From JAGTVG01 sp963699805 (GTDB taxonomy: Bacteria; Bacteroidota; Bacteroidia; Cytophagales; Cyclobacteriaceae), in contig CAVOVH010000002.1 in NCBI GenBank assembly GCA_963699805.1, positions 372,001 to 436,000 on the forward strand: a DNA stretch of 64,000 nt. The letters run 5' to 3'. A model generated the notes under the pieces. It worked only from the letters and a program-made list of their open reading frames with translations. It was not told the origin of the DNA and ran no database searches. A program made the position numbers and the translations under genes. Shown piece by piece: positions 36,034 to 44,691 of this stretch (positions are counted from its first letter, which is position 1; the number at the start of each line of letters is the position of its first letter).

Positions 36034-36951
36034 ATGATCAGAAATTTTTTTTATGTTGGATTGGTATGCCTGATCAGCTATTGCCAGCCCCGGGAAGGCC
36101 GTGAACACCCGGAAGTGGAAATCCCGGAATTTTCCTTTGTTTTCCTGACAGACATACATCTGGCACCGGAAAGAAGGGGCGTTGAAGGATTTAAAGAAGC
36201 GATCAAGAAGGTAAATGAACTGAATCCTGATTTTGTGATTACCGGCGGGGACCTGATCATGGATGCCCTGGGAGTTACATATGAGCGGGCTGATTCCCTG
36301 TATAATTTGTATATGGAAACCGCCAAACAATTCAATATGCCCGTTCATAATAGTGTGGGAAATCATGAGATCTATGGTTTGTATGAAGAAAGTGGCAGTG
36401 ATACAACTCATGAAGAATATGGGAAAAAGATGTTTGAAAAACGGCTGGGTAGAAGATATTATTCATTCGATCATAAGGGCTGGCATTTTATGATCCTGGA
36501 TGCCATCGGGATCACCCCCGAAAGATCGTACATCGGGCAGATCGATGAGGTGCAGATCGAATGGATCAAAAGCGATCTGGCCACCCTTGATCCGGAAACG
36601 CCCGTTGTCATTACTGTACATATGCCTTTCATTACCGCCTATACCCAATTATCGCGTGGTACCATGGCTGCCAGTGATGCAGGCACGGTGATCACCAATG
36701 GAACGGATGTTTTGAGATTATTTTTGCCCTATAATCTGAAACTCGTTCTTCAGGGGCATTTGCATTTTCTGGAAGATCTGTACGTAAATAATCAGATCCA
36801 TTTTATTACGGGAGGAGCTGTGAGTGGCCGGTGGTGGCAGGGTCCGCCCAGTGCTCTTGTGGAGGAAGGATTTGTATTAATCAAAGCCTCGGAAAATCAG
36901 ATCGGCTGGGAGTACATCGATTATGGCTGGGAGGTGACTCCGGAGGAATGA
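36034..36951 (+). CDS. Calcineurin-like metallophosphoesterase lipoprotein
   Basis: A 305-residue exported protein with signal FFYVGLVCLISYC (lipobox). Dimetal ligands are in order: DIHLAPERR (DxH), ITGGDLIM (GDxx), SVGNHEIYG (GNHE), VVITVHMPF and LQGHLHFLED. That is the complete calcineurin-like phosphoesterase set. It may act on phosphodiesters or nucleotides outside the cytoplasm. It starts 36 bp after the second Mo-hydroxylase gene, without evidence for a functional link. Confidence 0.85.
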   Translation: MIRNFFYVGLVCLISYCQPREGREHPEVEIPEFSFVFLTDIHLAPERRGVEGFKEAIKKVNELNPDFVITGGDLIMDALGVTYERADSLYNLYMETAKQFNMPVHNSVGNHEIYGLYEESGSDTTHEEYGKKMFEKRLGRRYYSFDHKGWHFMILDAIGITPERSYIGQIDEVQIEWIKSDLATLDPETPVVITVHMPFITAYTQLSRGTMAASDAGTVITNGTDVLRLFLPYNLKLVLQGHLHFLEDLYVNNQIHFITGGAVSGRWWQGPPSALVEEGFVLIKASENQIGWEYIDYGWEVTPEE

Positions 36952-37470
36952 TGAATTATGAATATCGACTCACATTTACTTTATTTCAGTTAAAATCGCT
37001 GGTTCATTCAAAGGGTATTTCGAGCTGAATATCATGGCATAGATTCACTACATGGCAATAGGCTACAACCGGTCTCCCTCTTTATCTCCCAAGTCATTCA
37101 ACAGGAAACTTTAATTGGGAGAAACTTACATCCTTTAACAGTCGTTTTCATCCTGAGTTCCGGCGAAAGATGTGTATGGAACCTATTATATATTTTTTCG
37201 AAATCCAATCGTTTTCCTGTCTGGTTTAGCATGTCCTGATAATTAATCGCACAAGCCCCTTACTGCGTTCAGGGTAAAAAAATTTTCGTATTTTATAAGA
37301 AGGATTTAAGAGTATTTTTCTACCCTGAGCTCCCCGTGAAAGATCCGTACGGATCTTCAAAAGAAAATCCATCTCCAAATATTCATGCACGGCAAATTAA
37401 CCCGATCCTTTTTTCAAAATATGACTGAAAATGAGTAACTTATAATGCGAGTGACCAGATAACAGAAGCA
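36952..37470. other. Intergenic region with short repeats and an 18-bp palindrome
   Basis: A 519-bp gap. Two related segments, TCATCCTGAGTTCCGGCG (near 37147) and TACCCTGAGCTCCCCGTG (37321), each continue with GAAAGAT, like dispersed chromosomal repeats. A perfect palindrome AAGATCCGTACGGATCTT lies at 37340-37357. No gene is seen. Confidence 0.45.
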
Positions 37471-38685
37471 ATGATCCAGATAGGTTTGCTATTACTATTC
37501 ATGGGGATTTTTACCGCTGCAGGAGAATTTATTGTTAAAAAAGAAACCAGTCGGTCCACTTCACTGACACAAGCAGAAGGAAATTCCATCCGGCTGTTCC
37601 TGTGCGGCGACGTCATGATAGGAAGAGGCATCGACCAAATCCTGGCCCATCCGGGAGATCCCGAAATTCATGAATCGTACATGAAAAGTGCCAAAGGATA
37701 TGTAGAACTGGCAGAAACGGCCCATGGGAAAATACCCTATCCGGCGAGTCCGGCTTATATATGGGGAGATGCATTGAATTACTGGACGGAGCTTGCACCG
37801 GACCTTAGGATTATTAATCTGGAGACCAGCATAACCACCTATCACACCTACTGGCCGGGTAAAGCCGTTAATTACCGCATGGATCCTGAAAATATGGGTT
37901 GTCTTATCAGCGCAGGGTTTGATTATTGTGCCCTGGCCAATAATCACCTCCTGGATTATGGCAGTAAAGGGATGATCCAGACCCTTCATGTGCTGGAAAA
38001 TGCGGGTATATCCTTTTCAGGTGCCGGAGACGACCTGGAAGATGCCAGGAAACCAGCGATCCTCTCCATATCCGGTAAGGGGAGGGTGCTCATTTTTTCC
38101 ATGGGACTGGTTACCAGTGGGATCCCCTCCGATTGGGCAGCCACCCACGAAAAGGCGGGCGTCTATATGCCCATAACTGACCAGGAAATAATGGATTACC
38201 TGAGATCATACCTTAAAATCAACCGGAAGGATCGCGATCTGGTGGTGGTATCCATTCATTGGGGATCCAATTGGGGATACGAAATTCCTGTCATGCAGCA
38301 GCAATTGGCTCACCGGTTGGTCGATGAAGCTGGGGTGGATATAATCCATGGGCATTCCTCCCACCATTTCAAAGGCATCGAAGTGTACCGGGACCGGCCC
38401 ATAATCTATGGCGCAGGAGATTTCATCAATGATTATGAAGGGATCAGCGGACATGAAGAGTATCGAAGCGATCTGACCCTGATGTATTTTCTGGATATGA
38501 GCCCTGAAGACCACAGATTGGACAGGATTACCCTTATTCCTCTGAAGATTCATCGGATGCAGTTGGTTAAAGCCGCCGCTGGTGAGGTAAAGTGGGTGCG
38601 TTCTGTTCTTGATCGCGAGGGCAGATCCTTGAATACAGTATTCGACCTGGCTGATCATAACCGGATTGAATTAATTATTAACTGA
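37471..38685 (+). CDS. CapA-family protein
   Basis: A 404-residue protein with an N-terminal hydrophobic signal (IGLLLLFMGIFTAAG). The CapA/PgsA metallophosphatase-like domain is shown by LFLCGDVMIGRGID, IINLETSITT, YCALANNHLLDYG, VVSIHWGSNWGYE, IIHGHSSHHFKGIEVY and IIYGAGDFI in family order, covering metal ligands Asp, Asn, His. The family includes proteins for poly-gamma-glutamate export, but many members occur without a capsule operon, as here. Role is therefore only generally assigned. Confidence 0.88.
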   Translation: MIQIGLLLLFMGIFTAAGEFIVKKETSRSTSLTQAEGNSIRLFLCGDVMIGRGIDQILAHPGDPEIHESYMKSAKGYVELAETAHGKIPYPASPAYIWGDALNYWTELAPDLRIINLETSITTYHTYWPGKAVNYRMDPENMGCLISAGFDYCALANNHLLDYGSKGMIQTLHVLENAGISFSGAGDDLEDARKPAILSISGKGRVLIFSMGLVTSGIPSDWAATHEKAGVYMPITDQEIMDYLRSYLKINRKDRDLVVVSIHWGSNWGYEIPVMQQQLAHRLVDEAGVDIIHGHSSHHFKGIEVYRDRPIIYGAGDFINDYEGISGHEEYRSDLTLMYFLDMSPEDHRLDRITLIPLKIHRMQLVKAAAGEVKWVRSVLDREGRSLNTVFDLADHNRIELIIN

Positions 38686-38796
38686 AATAACGGCGGATTA
38701 CCCGACAAATATTAGTATATTTATCATATATCCTATCATTCGTTCCATCACAAAAAGAAACGGATCAGGTAAATTTTAAGGATTTTACTTTTTAGT

Positions 38797-40278
38797 ATGA
38801 ATGCCCTTTTATTATATCCCGAGATTCCAGCCACTTTCTGGAGTTTTAAATATGCTCTCAAGTTCATATCCAAGAAATCTTCCCATCCACCCCTCGGACT
38901 GGCCACGATTGCAGCCATGTTGCCGGAATCATGGAACCGTAAGCTCATCGATCAGAACATAAAAAAAATAACGCAAAAAGATCTGGAGTGGGCGGATATG
39001 GTATTCATCAGTGCCATGGCGATCCAGGAAAAAAGTGTCAGGAAATTGATCCAACGTAGTAAGGAATTTCACAAGCCGGTAGTGGCTGGTGGCCCCCTGT
39101 TTTCAGAGGACCCTGATAAATTTCCTGAAGTGGATTACCTGGTGCTCAATGAGGCCGAAATAACCTTGCATGAATTCCTGAATGATTTGGCTGAGGGCAA
39201 AACCAGGCGGATTTATTCCACTCAGCAGTTTCCGGATATTAAAACCACCAGGATCCCGGCGTATGAGTTGCTTGACATCCGTAAATACGCCACCATGAGT
39301 CTACAGCTTTCCAGGGGTTGCCCTTATAATTGTGAATTCTGCCAGATCACCGGGTTATACGGCCATAAGGTCCGGCTTAAGTCTACCTTTCAGATCCTGG
39401 ATGAATTGAGTAAACTCTATCAGTGCAAATGGCGGGGAGATGTATTTTTTGTGGATGATAATTTTATCGGGAACCGGTCTTTTTTAAAAAAAGATTTCCT
39501 GCCTGCCCTGACAGCATGGATGAAGGAACGGAAATATCCTTTCAGGTTTATTACAGAGGCCTCGGTAAATCTAGCGGATGATGAATCCCTGATGACCTTG
39601 ATGTCGGAGGCTGGATTTAGAACAATATTTGTAGGCATTGAAACCCCCAACGTGGAGAGCCTGGTGGAATGCAATAAGCATCAGAATAGAAACAGGGATC
39701 TGCTTGAAAGTGTCCGGAAAATCCAGGAATTCGGCATGTTCGTTATGGGTGGGTTTATCGTGGGGTTCGACCATGATACGCCCTCCATTTTCAACCGGCA
39801 GATCGAGTTTATCCAGAAAAGCGGCATCGTTTCTGCCATGGTGGGTCTGCTCAACGCACCTAAAAAAACCCGGTTATATGAACGGCTGGTCCGGGAAAAC
39901 AGGATCATCGATGATTTCAAGGGTAATAATACAGATCGGGCCATCAATTTTATACCCAAAATGAACCTGGATGAATTGCATAAGGGATATGAAAAGATCC
40001 TTCAGGCCATTTATTCCTGCCAGCCTTATTATGAGCGGGTGAAAGATTGCCTGAGCCGGTATAAAACCAGGTCCCGGTTTCCCGTCCGGCTTAAGGTGTC
40101 GCAAATCAAAGCCCTTTTCCGGTCGATACTCGTTCTGGGTTTTATCAGGAAAGGAAGAAGATATTTCTGGAAATTGTTTTTCTGGAGCTTGTTCAGGAAG
40201 CCTTCTATTTTTGGACTGGCAGTGACCTATTCCATTTATGGGTATCATTTCCGGCGGGTTTTTAATATCCGGCGATAG
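38797..40278 (+). CDS. B12-binding-domain radical SAM protein with DUF4070
   Basis: A 493-residue enzyme. Residues about 1-150 form a cobalamin-binding-like Rossmann domain without the DxHxxG motif (LLLYPEIPATFW at start, GGPLFSEDPDKF later). Residues about 165-370 are a radical SAM core with cluster motif SRGCPYNCEFCQ. The last 110 residues match the DUF4070 tail found after such cores, including FIPKMNLDELHKGYEKIL. Close relatives act on lipids such as hopanoids or on unknown substrates. No hopanoid genes are in the window, so the substrate is not assigned. Two near-terminal hydrophobic stretches might associate it with the membrane. Confidence 0.85.
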   Translation: MNALLLYPEIPATFWSFKYALKFISKKSSHPPLGLATIAAMLPESWNRKLIDQNIKKITQKDLEWADMVFISAMAIQEKSVRKLIQRSKEFHKPVVAGGPLFSEDPDKFPEVDYLVLNEAEITLHEFLNDLAEGKTRRIYSTQQFPDIKTTRIPAYELLDIRKYATMSLQLSRGCPYNCEFCQITGLYGHKVRLKSTFQILDELSKLYQCKWRGDVFFVDDNFIGNRSFLKKDFLPALTAWMKERKYPFRFITEASVNLADDESLMTLMSEAGFRTIFVGIETPNVESLVECNKHQNRNRDLLESVRKIQEFGMFVMGGFIVGFDHDTPSIFNRQIEFIQKSGIVSAMVGLLNAPKKTRLYERLVRENRIIDDFKGNNTDRAINFIPKMNLDELHKGYEKILQAIYSCQPYYERVKDCLSRYKTRSRFPVRLKVSQIKALFRSILVLGFIRKGRRYFWKLFFWSLFRKPSIFGLAVTYSIYGYHFRRVFNIRR

Positions 40279-40414
40279 TGGTCGATCAAGGGGGTCAGCC
40301 GCGGATATTTTGGGTTTCAACACGGTAGTTTTTTCTTTCCAATTTATCACCTGCTTATGTGATAAAAATATCTGAAAATAAATGCTATCTTTATAAAAGG
40401 AAAAATAAATAATA

Positions 40415-40636
40415 ATGCACAAAGGCATATTAATGGCCGTACTGGACAAAGGCGCTAAACTGGTGATGACAGACGGCACCATCTGGGTAGTGAATCCGAA
40501 AAATGTGGAAGAAACCTCCGGATGGACCCCCCCCGTGATGGTCACGATTGACGAGCAGAGTTCCAGCAAGGAATATGATTATACCCTGATCAATTCCGAT
40601 ACCGAGGCTTCGGTGACGGCTTTACGGAGAAGGTAA
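40415..40636 (+). CDS. Small hypothetical protein, 73 residues
   Basis: An acidic-to-basic small soluble protein rich in beta-prone residues (ILMAVLDKGAKLVMTDGTIWVV at the start) and ending in a basic RRR. Its ATG follows an AAAAGGAAAAAT leader, and a near-consensus -7 box TATCTTTA lies about 30 bp upstream (near 40384). I do not recognise the family. Without homologues the call rests on codon-like composition and promoter context only. Confidence 0.5.
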   Translation: MHKGILMAVLDKGAKLVMTDGTIWVVNPKNVEETSGWTPPVMVTIDEQSSSKEYDYTLINSDTEASVTALRRR

Positions 40637-40697
40637 TTCATCCTCATCATTCTTATTACCCCAAAGAATACCGGAGCGAAAGTTGCTTCCGTTCGAG

Positions 40698-40962
40698 ATC
40701 GCTGCACGCGCACAAAGCCGACCCACATAGCCGGCAGGGATGACGGTAAAAAGGAAGGGGTTGTTTTCAGAGGAACAGCCATGGTATTAGAGAATATCAT
40801 TGAGATCCCTGCTCACCCGGGGGCATCCCACAACCCGGCAGGGATGACGGTAAAAAGGAAGGGGTTGTTGCCAGAGGAACTTTCAACTCGATACACAATT
40901 TGATGTAGATTCCTGCTTTCGCCCCGGGCCACCCATAAGGCCGGCAGGAATGACGGGTAAAG
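40698..40962. repeat. Three REP-like palindromic repeats
   Basis: Three tandem units at 40698, 40805 and 40909. Each has an 8-bp arm, about 25-28 nt, then a complementary arm followed by GACGG. In units 1 and 2 the right arm GCAGGGATGACGGTAAAAAGG extends into a shared tail to AGAGGAAC. Arms: ATCGCTGC/GCAGGGAT (one mismatch), ATCCCTGC/GCAGGGAT, ATTCCTGC/GCAGGAAT. Units 2 and 3 differ by compensating changes on both arms, showing that the fold is conserved. Confidence 0.75.
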
Positions 40963-40993
40963 ATTGGAGAAAGGAGGGATATATGGTAAAAAT

Positions 40994-41024
40994 AAAAAAA
41001 GCCGGGTGTGGTACCCGGCTTTTT
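40994..41024 (-). terminator. Intrinsic terminator, bidirectional
   Basis: GCCGGGT (41001-41007) pairs with ACCCGGC (41013-41019), loop 5 nt, with A7 before and T5 after, so it can act in both directions. It lies 25 bp after the multicopper oxidase stop on the minus strand. Confidence 0.9.
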
Positions 41025-41048
41025 GAAATATTGAGGTCGATAGTTATT

Positions 41049-43253
41049 CTAAAGCTTAAAGATACGTTGCGAATCTGTAAATCCATCAATGGTCAATTGG
41101 AAATAGTAGGTTCCTGTGGGTAGTCCCGTAGCATCAAAACTGAAAGTATGATCCCCGGCATCGTATTTTGTGGACTGTGTCCAGACTATATTTCCATTTC
41201 CATCGGTGACTGTCATGGTAACATCGGAGGTGCTGTTCAAAGTGAAATCTACTGCGGTACTGCTGTAAAACGGATTCGGATAGACCTGATTGATGGTAAG
41301 CGGCTGAATACCCATGTCGGCAAGTGCGGTTTGCTGTGGGCCGACATGGTAGGGTCGCATCATCTCATGATCTTCATGGGAAAGGATGTGGCAATGCCAG
41401 ACATAGCGACCCGGTCGGTCAAATTTGGCAATTACCCTACCAACCGTTCCAGGAGGAACAATAAAGGTATCTTTCCAGCCAGCTTCATTGTCATTGATTG
41501 GTATAATATTACCAAATGTAATATTATCATAATTCAAAATCCCTCCAGTACCAATTTCTCCATTATGTTGTGGCTGATCTTTTGGAGTAGGTTCAGAAAA
41601 AGAGATTTCTTGTCTATCAATGATCTGGAATGATACCAGATGAAGATGAATGGGATGTGCATCAGCTGTTGTATTATATACTTCCCAGACTTCTACAGCA
41701 TCCAATGCAGGATTTTCGGTTATACCTTCAAACCAACTTAGTGACCCATCCTCCATTGTACCCAATAACGGTTGTAACCGTCCTACATCATCAAAACCTT
41801 CAAATAATACAAGTTTCCGAGTTTCTACTGGATTGCTTAATGGTGTAATGGGTGTTCTAAGAGGAGTTGTATTAACTACCGAGGCATCCGCAAACTTTTT
41901 ACTGTTATTCAGTTTCTTCGTCACGCTGAACTGCATAATTTGTCCCGTGGTAGCAGTATTTGCCGGGGGAAGGGTTCCTCCCTCTCCATCACTGAGTGTA
42001 CCATCGGAATTAAATCCTTTGAAAGGTTCATCCGGGCCAAAATTCAAAAGTTTTATCTTATTTCCAAATTTATCGGCAAAATCAACAACCACGTCCATTC
42101 TTTCTCCTGGGGCAATTACCAATTGATCCAGTTCAACGGCTGTTGATAAAAATCCATCATCAGTTCCAATCTGAATGAATTTAGTTCCATCTTCGAATTT
42201 GAGAACATAAAAACGTGAATCAGATCCATTCAAAAGACGCAAACGGTATTTCCTGGGTTCCACTTTGAAATCGGGCCAGGCTACTCCATTTACCAGGATA
42301 AAATTACCGAAAAATTCAGCAACCACACTGGGGCCAAATGGTAAAGATAGTGGTTCTGCCTCAGGAGAAGTACCAGTTCCAAATGCATCACCAAACCAGG
42401 GATCGTCTGTAAAAGCAGGCAGGAACAACTCACCGGTCGAGTAAAACATCCGGTCCTGGATCACGATCTCAATGTTTTGGCTGTTCTTCGGAATTACATT
42501 ATTTTTCCAAAGTTGCTTTTCAGTGTCATCTGTTAGAAGATAGTATCCAGCCAGCCCTGCATAAACATTCAGTCGCGTGATTCCCAATGCATGGTCATGA
42601 TACCAGAGGGTAGCCGCTTCCTGATCATTGTCATAATGATAGGCATTTCCGTTTACATTAAAAGCTCCCTCATAAACCATCCCCATTCCTTCCTGGGTAT
42701 ACCAGGCTTCCGGGAGCCCGTCACTTCCCGATTCAGTATGTCCCCCATGAAGGTGGGCTACCGTTGGGATATAACCCATACCATAAAAATCAGCTGTCGA
42801 GATATTTGTTAGCGGATTTGACGGATCAGAAGGATCATGCGGATGTGCCATATGCAGGGAAATATCCGTTGGAAGAATATGACCGGTTGTCGGTAGATTA
42901 TTATGCCAGGTAACATTCACCGGTACATTCTTCTTTGCTTCGATTGTGGGACCTGGATAAGTAACGGGTTGTCCCAGTAAACCATAACCCCAGACAGTGG
43001 TACTTAGAGGAGCCAAAGTGACCGGATCAAATAATCCAAGATTCTGTACAGTTTGTTCCATGGACATCTCAAAATTTCCCCCATTCGTGGCATCAATCCG
43101 TGCAGGAATCGGTAAGGGAGTGACAAACTTGGGATGCGATACGGGATCAAGCAACTGGCCGAAAACATGGACAGTAGCGGAAAACAAAATAGTAAAGATT
43201 ATGAGGAAGGACAAGGACATACCCCTCCCCTGGGCAAAGTAGTGCTTTTTCAT
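41049..43253 (-). CDS. Secreted multicopper oxidase with type IX secretion sorting domain
   Basis: A 734-residue exported enzyme. Signal peptide SFLIIFTILFSATVHVFG, then three cupredoxin domains. Copper ligands: VAHLHGGHTES (HxHxxH), LWYHDHALG (HDH), AHPIHLHLVSF (HPxHLH) and WHCHILSHEDHEMM (HCHxxxHxxxxM), so type 1 copper and the trinuclear centre are complete. It resembles the CotA/bilirubin oxidase group. Residues about 645-734 form a T9SS type A sorting domain (VYPNPFYSSTAVDF and ending QRIFKL), which directs secretion and surface anchoring or release. It could oxidise metals such as Mn or Fe, or phenols. It stands alone, with a terminator downstream. Confidence 0.94.
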   Translation of the reverse strand: MKKHYFAQGRGMSLSFLIIFTILFSATVHVFGQLLDPVSHPKFVTPLPIPARIDATNGGNFEMSMEQTVQNLGLFDPVTLAPLSTTVWGYGLLGQPVTYPGPTIEAKKNVPVNVTWHNNLPTTGHILPTDISLHMAHPHDPSDPSNPLTNISTADFYGMGYIPTVAHLHGGHTESGSDGLPEAWYTQEGMGMVYEGAFNVNGNAYHYDNDQEAATLWYHDHALGITRLNVYAGLAGYYLLTDDTEKQLWKNNVIPKNSQNIEIVIQDRMFYSTGELFLPAFTDDPWFGDAFGTGTSPEAEPLSLPFGPSVVAEFFGNFILVNGVAWPDFKVEPRKYRLRLLNGSDSRFYVLKFEDGTKFIQIGTDDGFLSTAVELDQLVIAPGERMDVVVDFADKFGNKIKLLNFGPDEPFKGFNSDGTLSDGEGGTLPPANTATTGQIMQFSVTKKLNNSKKFADASVVNTTPLRTPITPLSNPVETRKLVLFEGFDDVGRLQPLLGTMEDGSLSWFEGITENPALDAVEVWEVYNTTADAHPIHLHLVSFQIIDRQEISFSEPTPKDQPQHNGEIGTGGILNYDNITFGNIIPINDNEAGWKDTFIVPPGTVGRVIAKFDRPGRYVWHCHILSHEDHEMMRPYHVGPQQTALADMGIQPLTINQVYPNPFYSSTAVDFTLNSTSDVTMTVTDGNGNIVWTQSTKYDAGDHTFSFDATGLPTGTYYFQLTIDGFTDSQRIFKL

Positions 43254-43788
43254 GTAACAGGTAGTTTAGGTTTTACATCTTGAAATCAATTGCGGGAATA
43301 TAAAAGATTGGAAATCCCAAATCAAGGAATATGGGTATGATATATATCATATTTGTAACGAAATATATCGTTTTTGGAAATATTTGTATTTTATAATTTT
43401 ATTTCTAAATTGCTGAATTTTTCTAATATAGTTGTATTTAATATTGGCTTGATCTTCTCGTAACCTGTTCTTATCATCATATATTGAGTTCATTTTTCTA
43501 AAGGATTGATTGATATTCCAGATTACCAGCACCCTGGGCCTTTTTATTTCCCACATGACATCATGGTAAGGGCATTTATATCCGTATTATGAAGGAAGAG
43601 ATCCCTTCCCACCCTTAAACGAAACCGGCTGGCAGACAGGGAAGTCGATAAAAAATGGTATTTTATACTACCTTATTGGAAAGTATTTCATCCAATTATT
43701 TATAGAATGAACCTGAGACGAACCTGGATCCTGGTTCAGGCTTTTTCGGTATGACCATACATTTATAAATAATCAGCATCCCCGGAAC
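43254..43788. other. Intergenic region with two dyads
   Basis: A 535-bp gap upstream of the multicopper oxidase. A perfect palindrome TATGATATATATCATA lies at 43336-43351 and AACGA-6-TCGTT follows about 5 bp later (near 43357-43372). They are some 80-120 bp before the oxidase start codon on the minus strand and could be operator sites. A 69-codon open frame at 43347-43556 (minus) overlaps these and is AT-driven. I do not call it. Confidence 0.45.
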
Positions 43789-43983
43789 TTACCTGGATTT
43801 GGATCTCTTTTTTATCGAACGCCAGGTGAAAATTGAAAGTCCGATAAACAGAAACAGCAGGATCACCGTACCGGTCAGGTAACCCCATTCATATTCTGTG
43901 AGTTGCGAAAAATCAAGATATATCAACCGGAGCAGCAGAAAGACAGAAATACCGCTGAAAATCAACAATAAAAAATATTTCAT
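43789..43983 (-). CDS. Small two-helix membrane protein
   Basis: A 64-residue protein with two hydrophobic helices (YFLLLIFSGISVFLLLRLIYL and YLTGTVILLFLFIGLSIFTW) and a strongly basic C-terminal tail KKRSKSR. It begins about 60 bp after the Bor-like lipoprotein gene. A terminator hairpin lies between the two genes, so it may not be cotranscribed. Family unrecognised. Confidence 0.5.
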   Translation of the reverse strand: MKYFLLLIFSGISVFLLLRLIYLDFSQLTEYEWGYLTGTVILLFLFIGLSIFTWRSIKKRSKSR

Positions 43984-43990
43984 AATGGAA

Positions 43991-44036
43991 AAAATAAATA
44001 CCGACTCATTGATTATGTATAGTCGGTATTTATTTT
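43991..44036 (-). terminator. Intrinsic terminator after the Bor-like gene
   Basis: A perfect 16-bp stem: AAAATAAATACCGACT (43991-44006) with AGTCGGTATTTATTTT (44021-44036), loop 14 nt. On the minus strand it starts 6 bp after the gene's stop and ends in a T run. It reads also on the plus strand. Confidence 0.85.
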
Positions 44037-44042
44037 ATTCTT

Positions 44043-44339
44043 TTATTTTCGAACGGTGGTATGGGTTGGCGTAAAAATACCAAATGTGACGGCCCCGAGA
44101 AGTCCATCTACAAAAGTGTGCTGGATCTTCACCTCATAATCTTTCACATTGCCTGCCATCTCGTTCGGGTTTGAAACGTTACCCGGGGCCAGGCCGAATA
44201 TGAAATACGGATTCATTTTGGTCACCGTTTCATTAGACTTGGCTCCTTCACCGACAGAAAATGTATAGGTATAGCATGATGAAAAGAGGGTAATGCCTCC
44301 CAGAAGCATCACCATGAGAAATAACTTTATGTTTTTCAT
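44043..44339 (-). CDS. Bor-family lipoprotein
   Basis: A 98-residue predicted lipoprotein (FSSCYTYTF, cysteine about residue 22). The body resembles the phage lambda Bor/Iss family: CYTYTFSVGEG after the lipobox, YFIFGLAPGN, and the strongly conserved ending KIQHTFVDGLLGAVTFGIFTPTHTTV. In enterobacteria Bor raises serum resistance, and the biochemical role is not known. Here the gene is chromosomal with no phage genes near. The terminator at 43991 follows. Confidence 0.8.
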   Translation of the reverse strand: MKNIKLFLMVMLLGGITLFSSCYTYTFSVGEGAKSNETVTKMNPYFIFGLAPGNVSNPNEMAGNVKDYEVKIQHTFVDGLLGAVTFGIFTPTHTTVRK

Positions 44340-44691
44340 ACAGTTGAATGTTTTAGTTAAATTTTGCTTTCAAAAAAGCCAGCGAATTTAGTAATAAAAA
44401 ATTCACGTTTTAAGGCAAGGATTAAAAATATTTTTACCCCAAAGATTCATTTTAAAGAAGAATAAAATTGTTTGATTACAATCCGGATTCCTGCCCAATG
44501 CCTGCACTAAAATCCACCAGGAATGGCGGTGTTCAGCTGGAGCTGTCCTTCCTGAAGTACTGAATAAAAAAAATTTTGGGAAAATGGCAGGGGCCCTACG
44601 CAGGATCCCTAATCACCTTTTAGAATATGCTTTGAACATGGGATGTTGATAAGAAACGATCAGAATGATCCATCCTATTTTGGATTGCGCA
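44340..44691. other. Intergenic region with a fourth REP-like copy
   Basis: A 352-bp gap. ATTCCTG (44487-44493) faces CAGGAAT (44518-44524) followed by GGCGG. This resembles the 40698-40962 palindromes (right arm GCAGGAATGACGG) in diverged form. No gene is seen. Confidence 0.5.

Noticed and set aside
43347..43556. A 69-codon gene on the minus strand before the multicopper oxidase
   Set aside because: It overlaps AT-rich dyads and has composition expected of untranslated AT-rich DNA.
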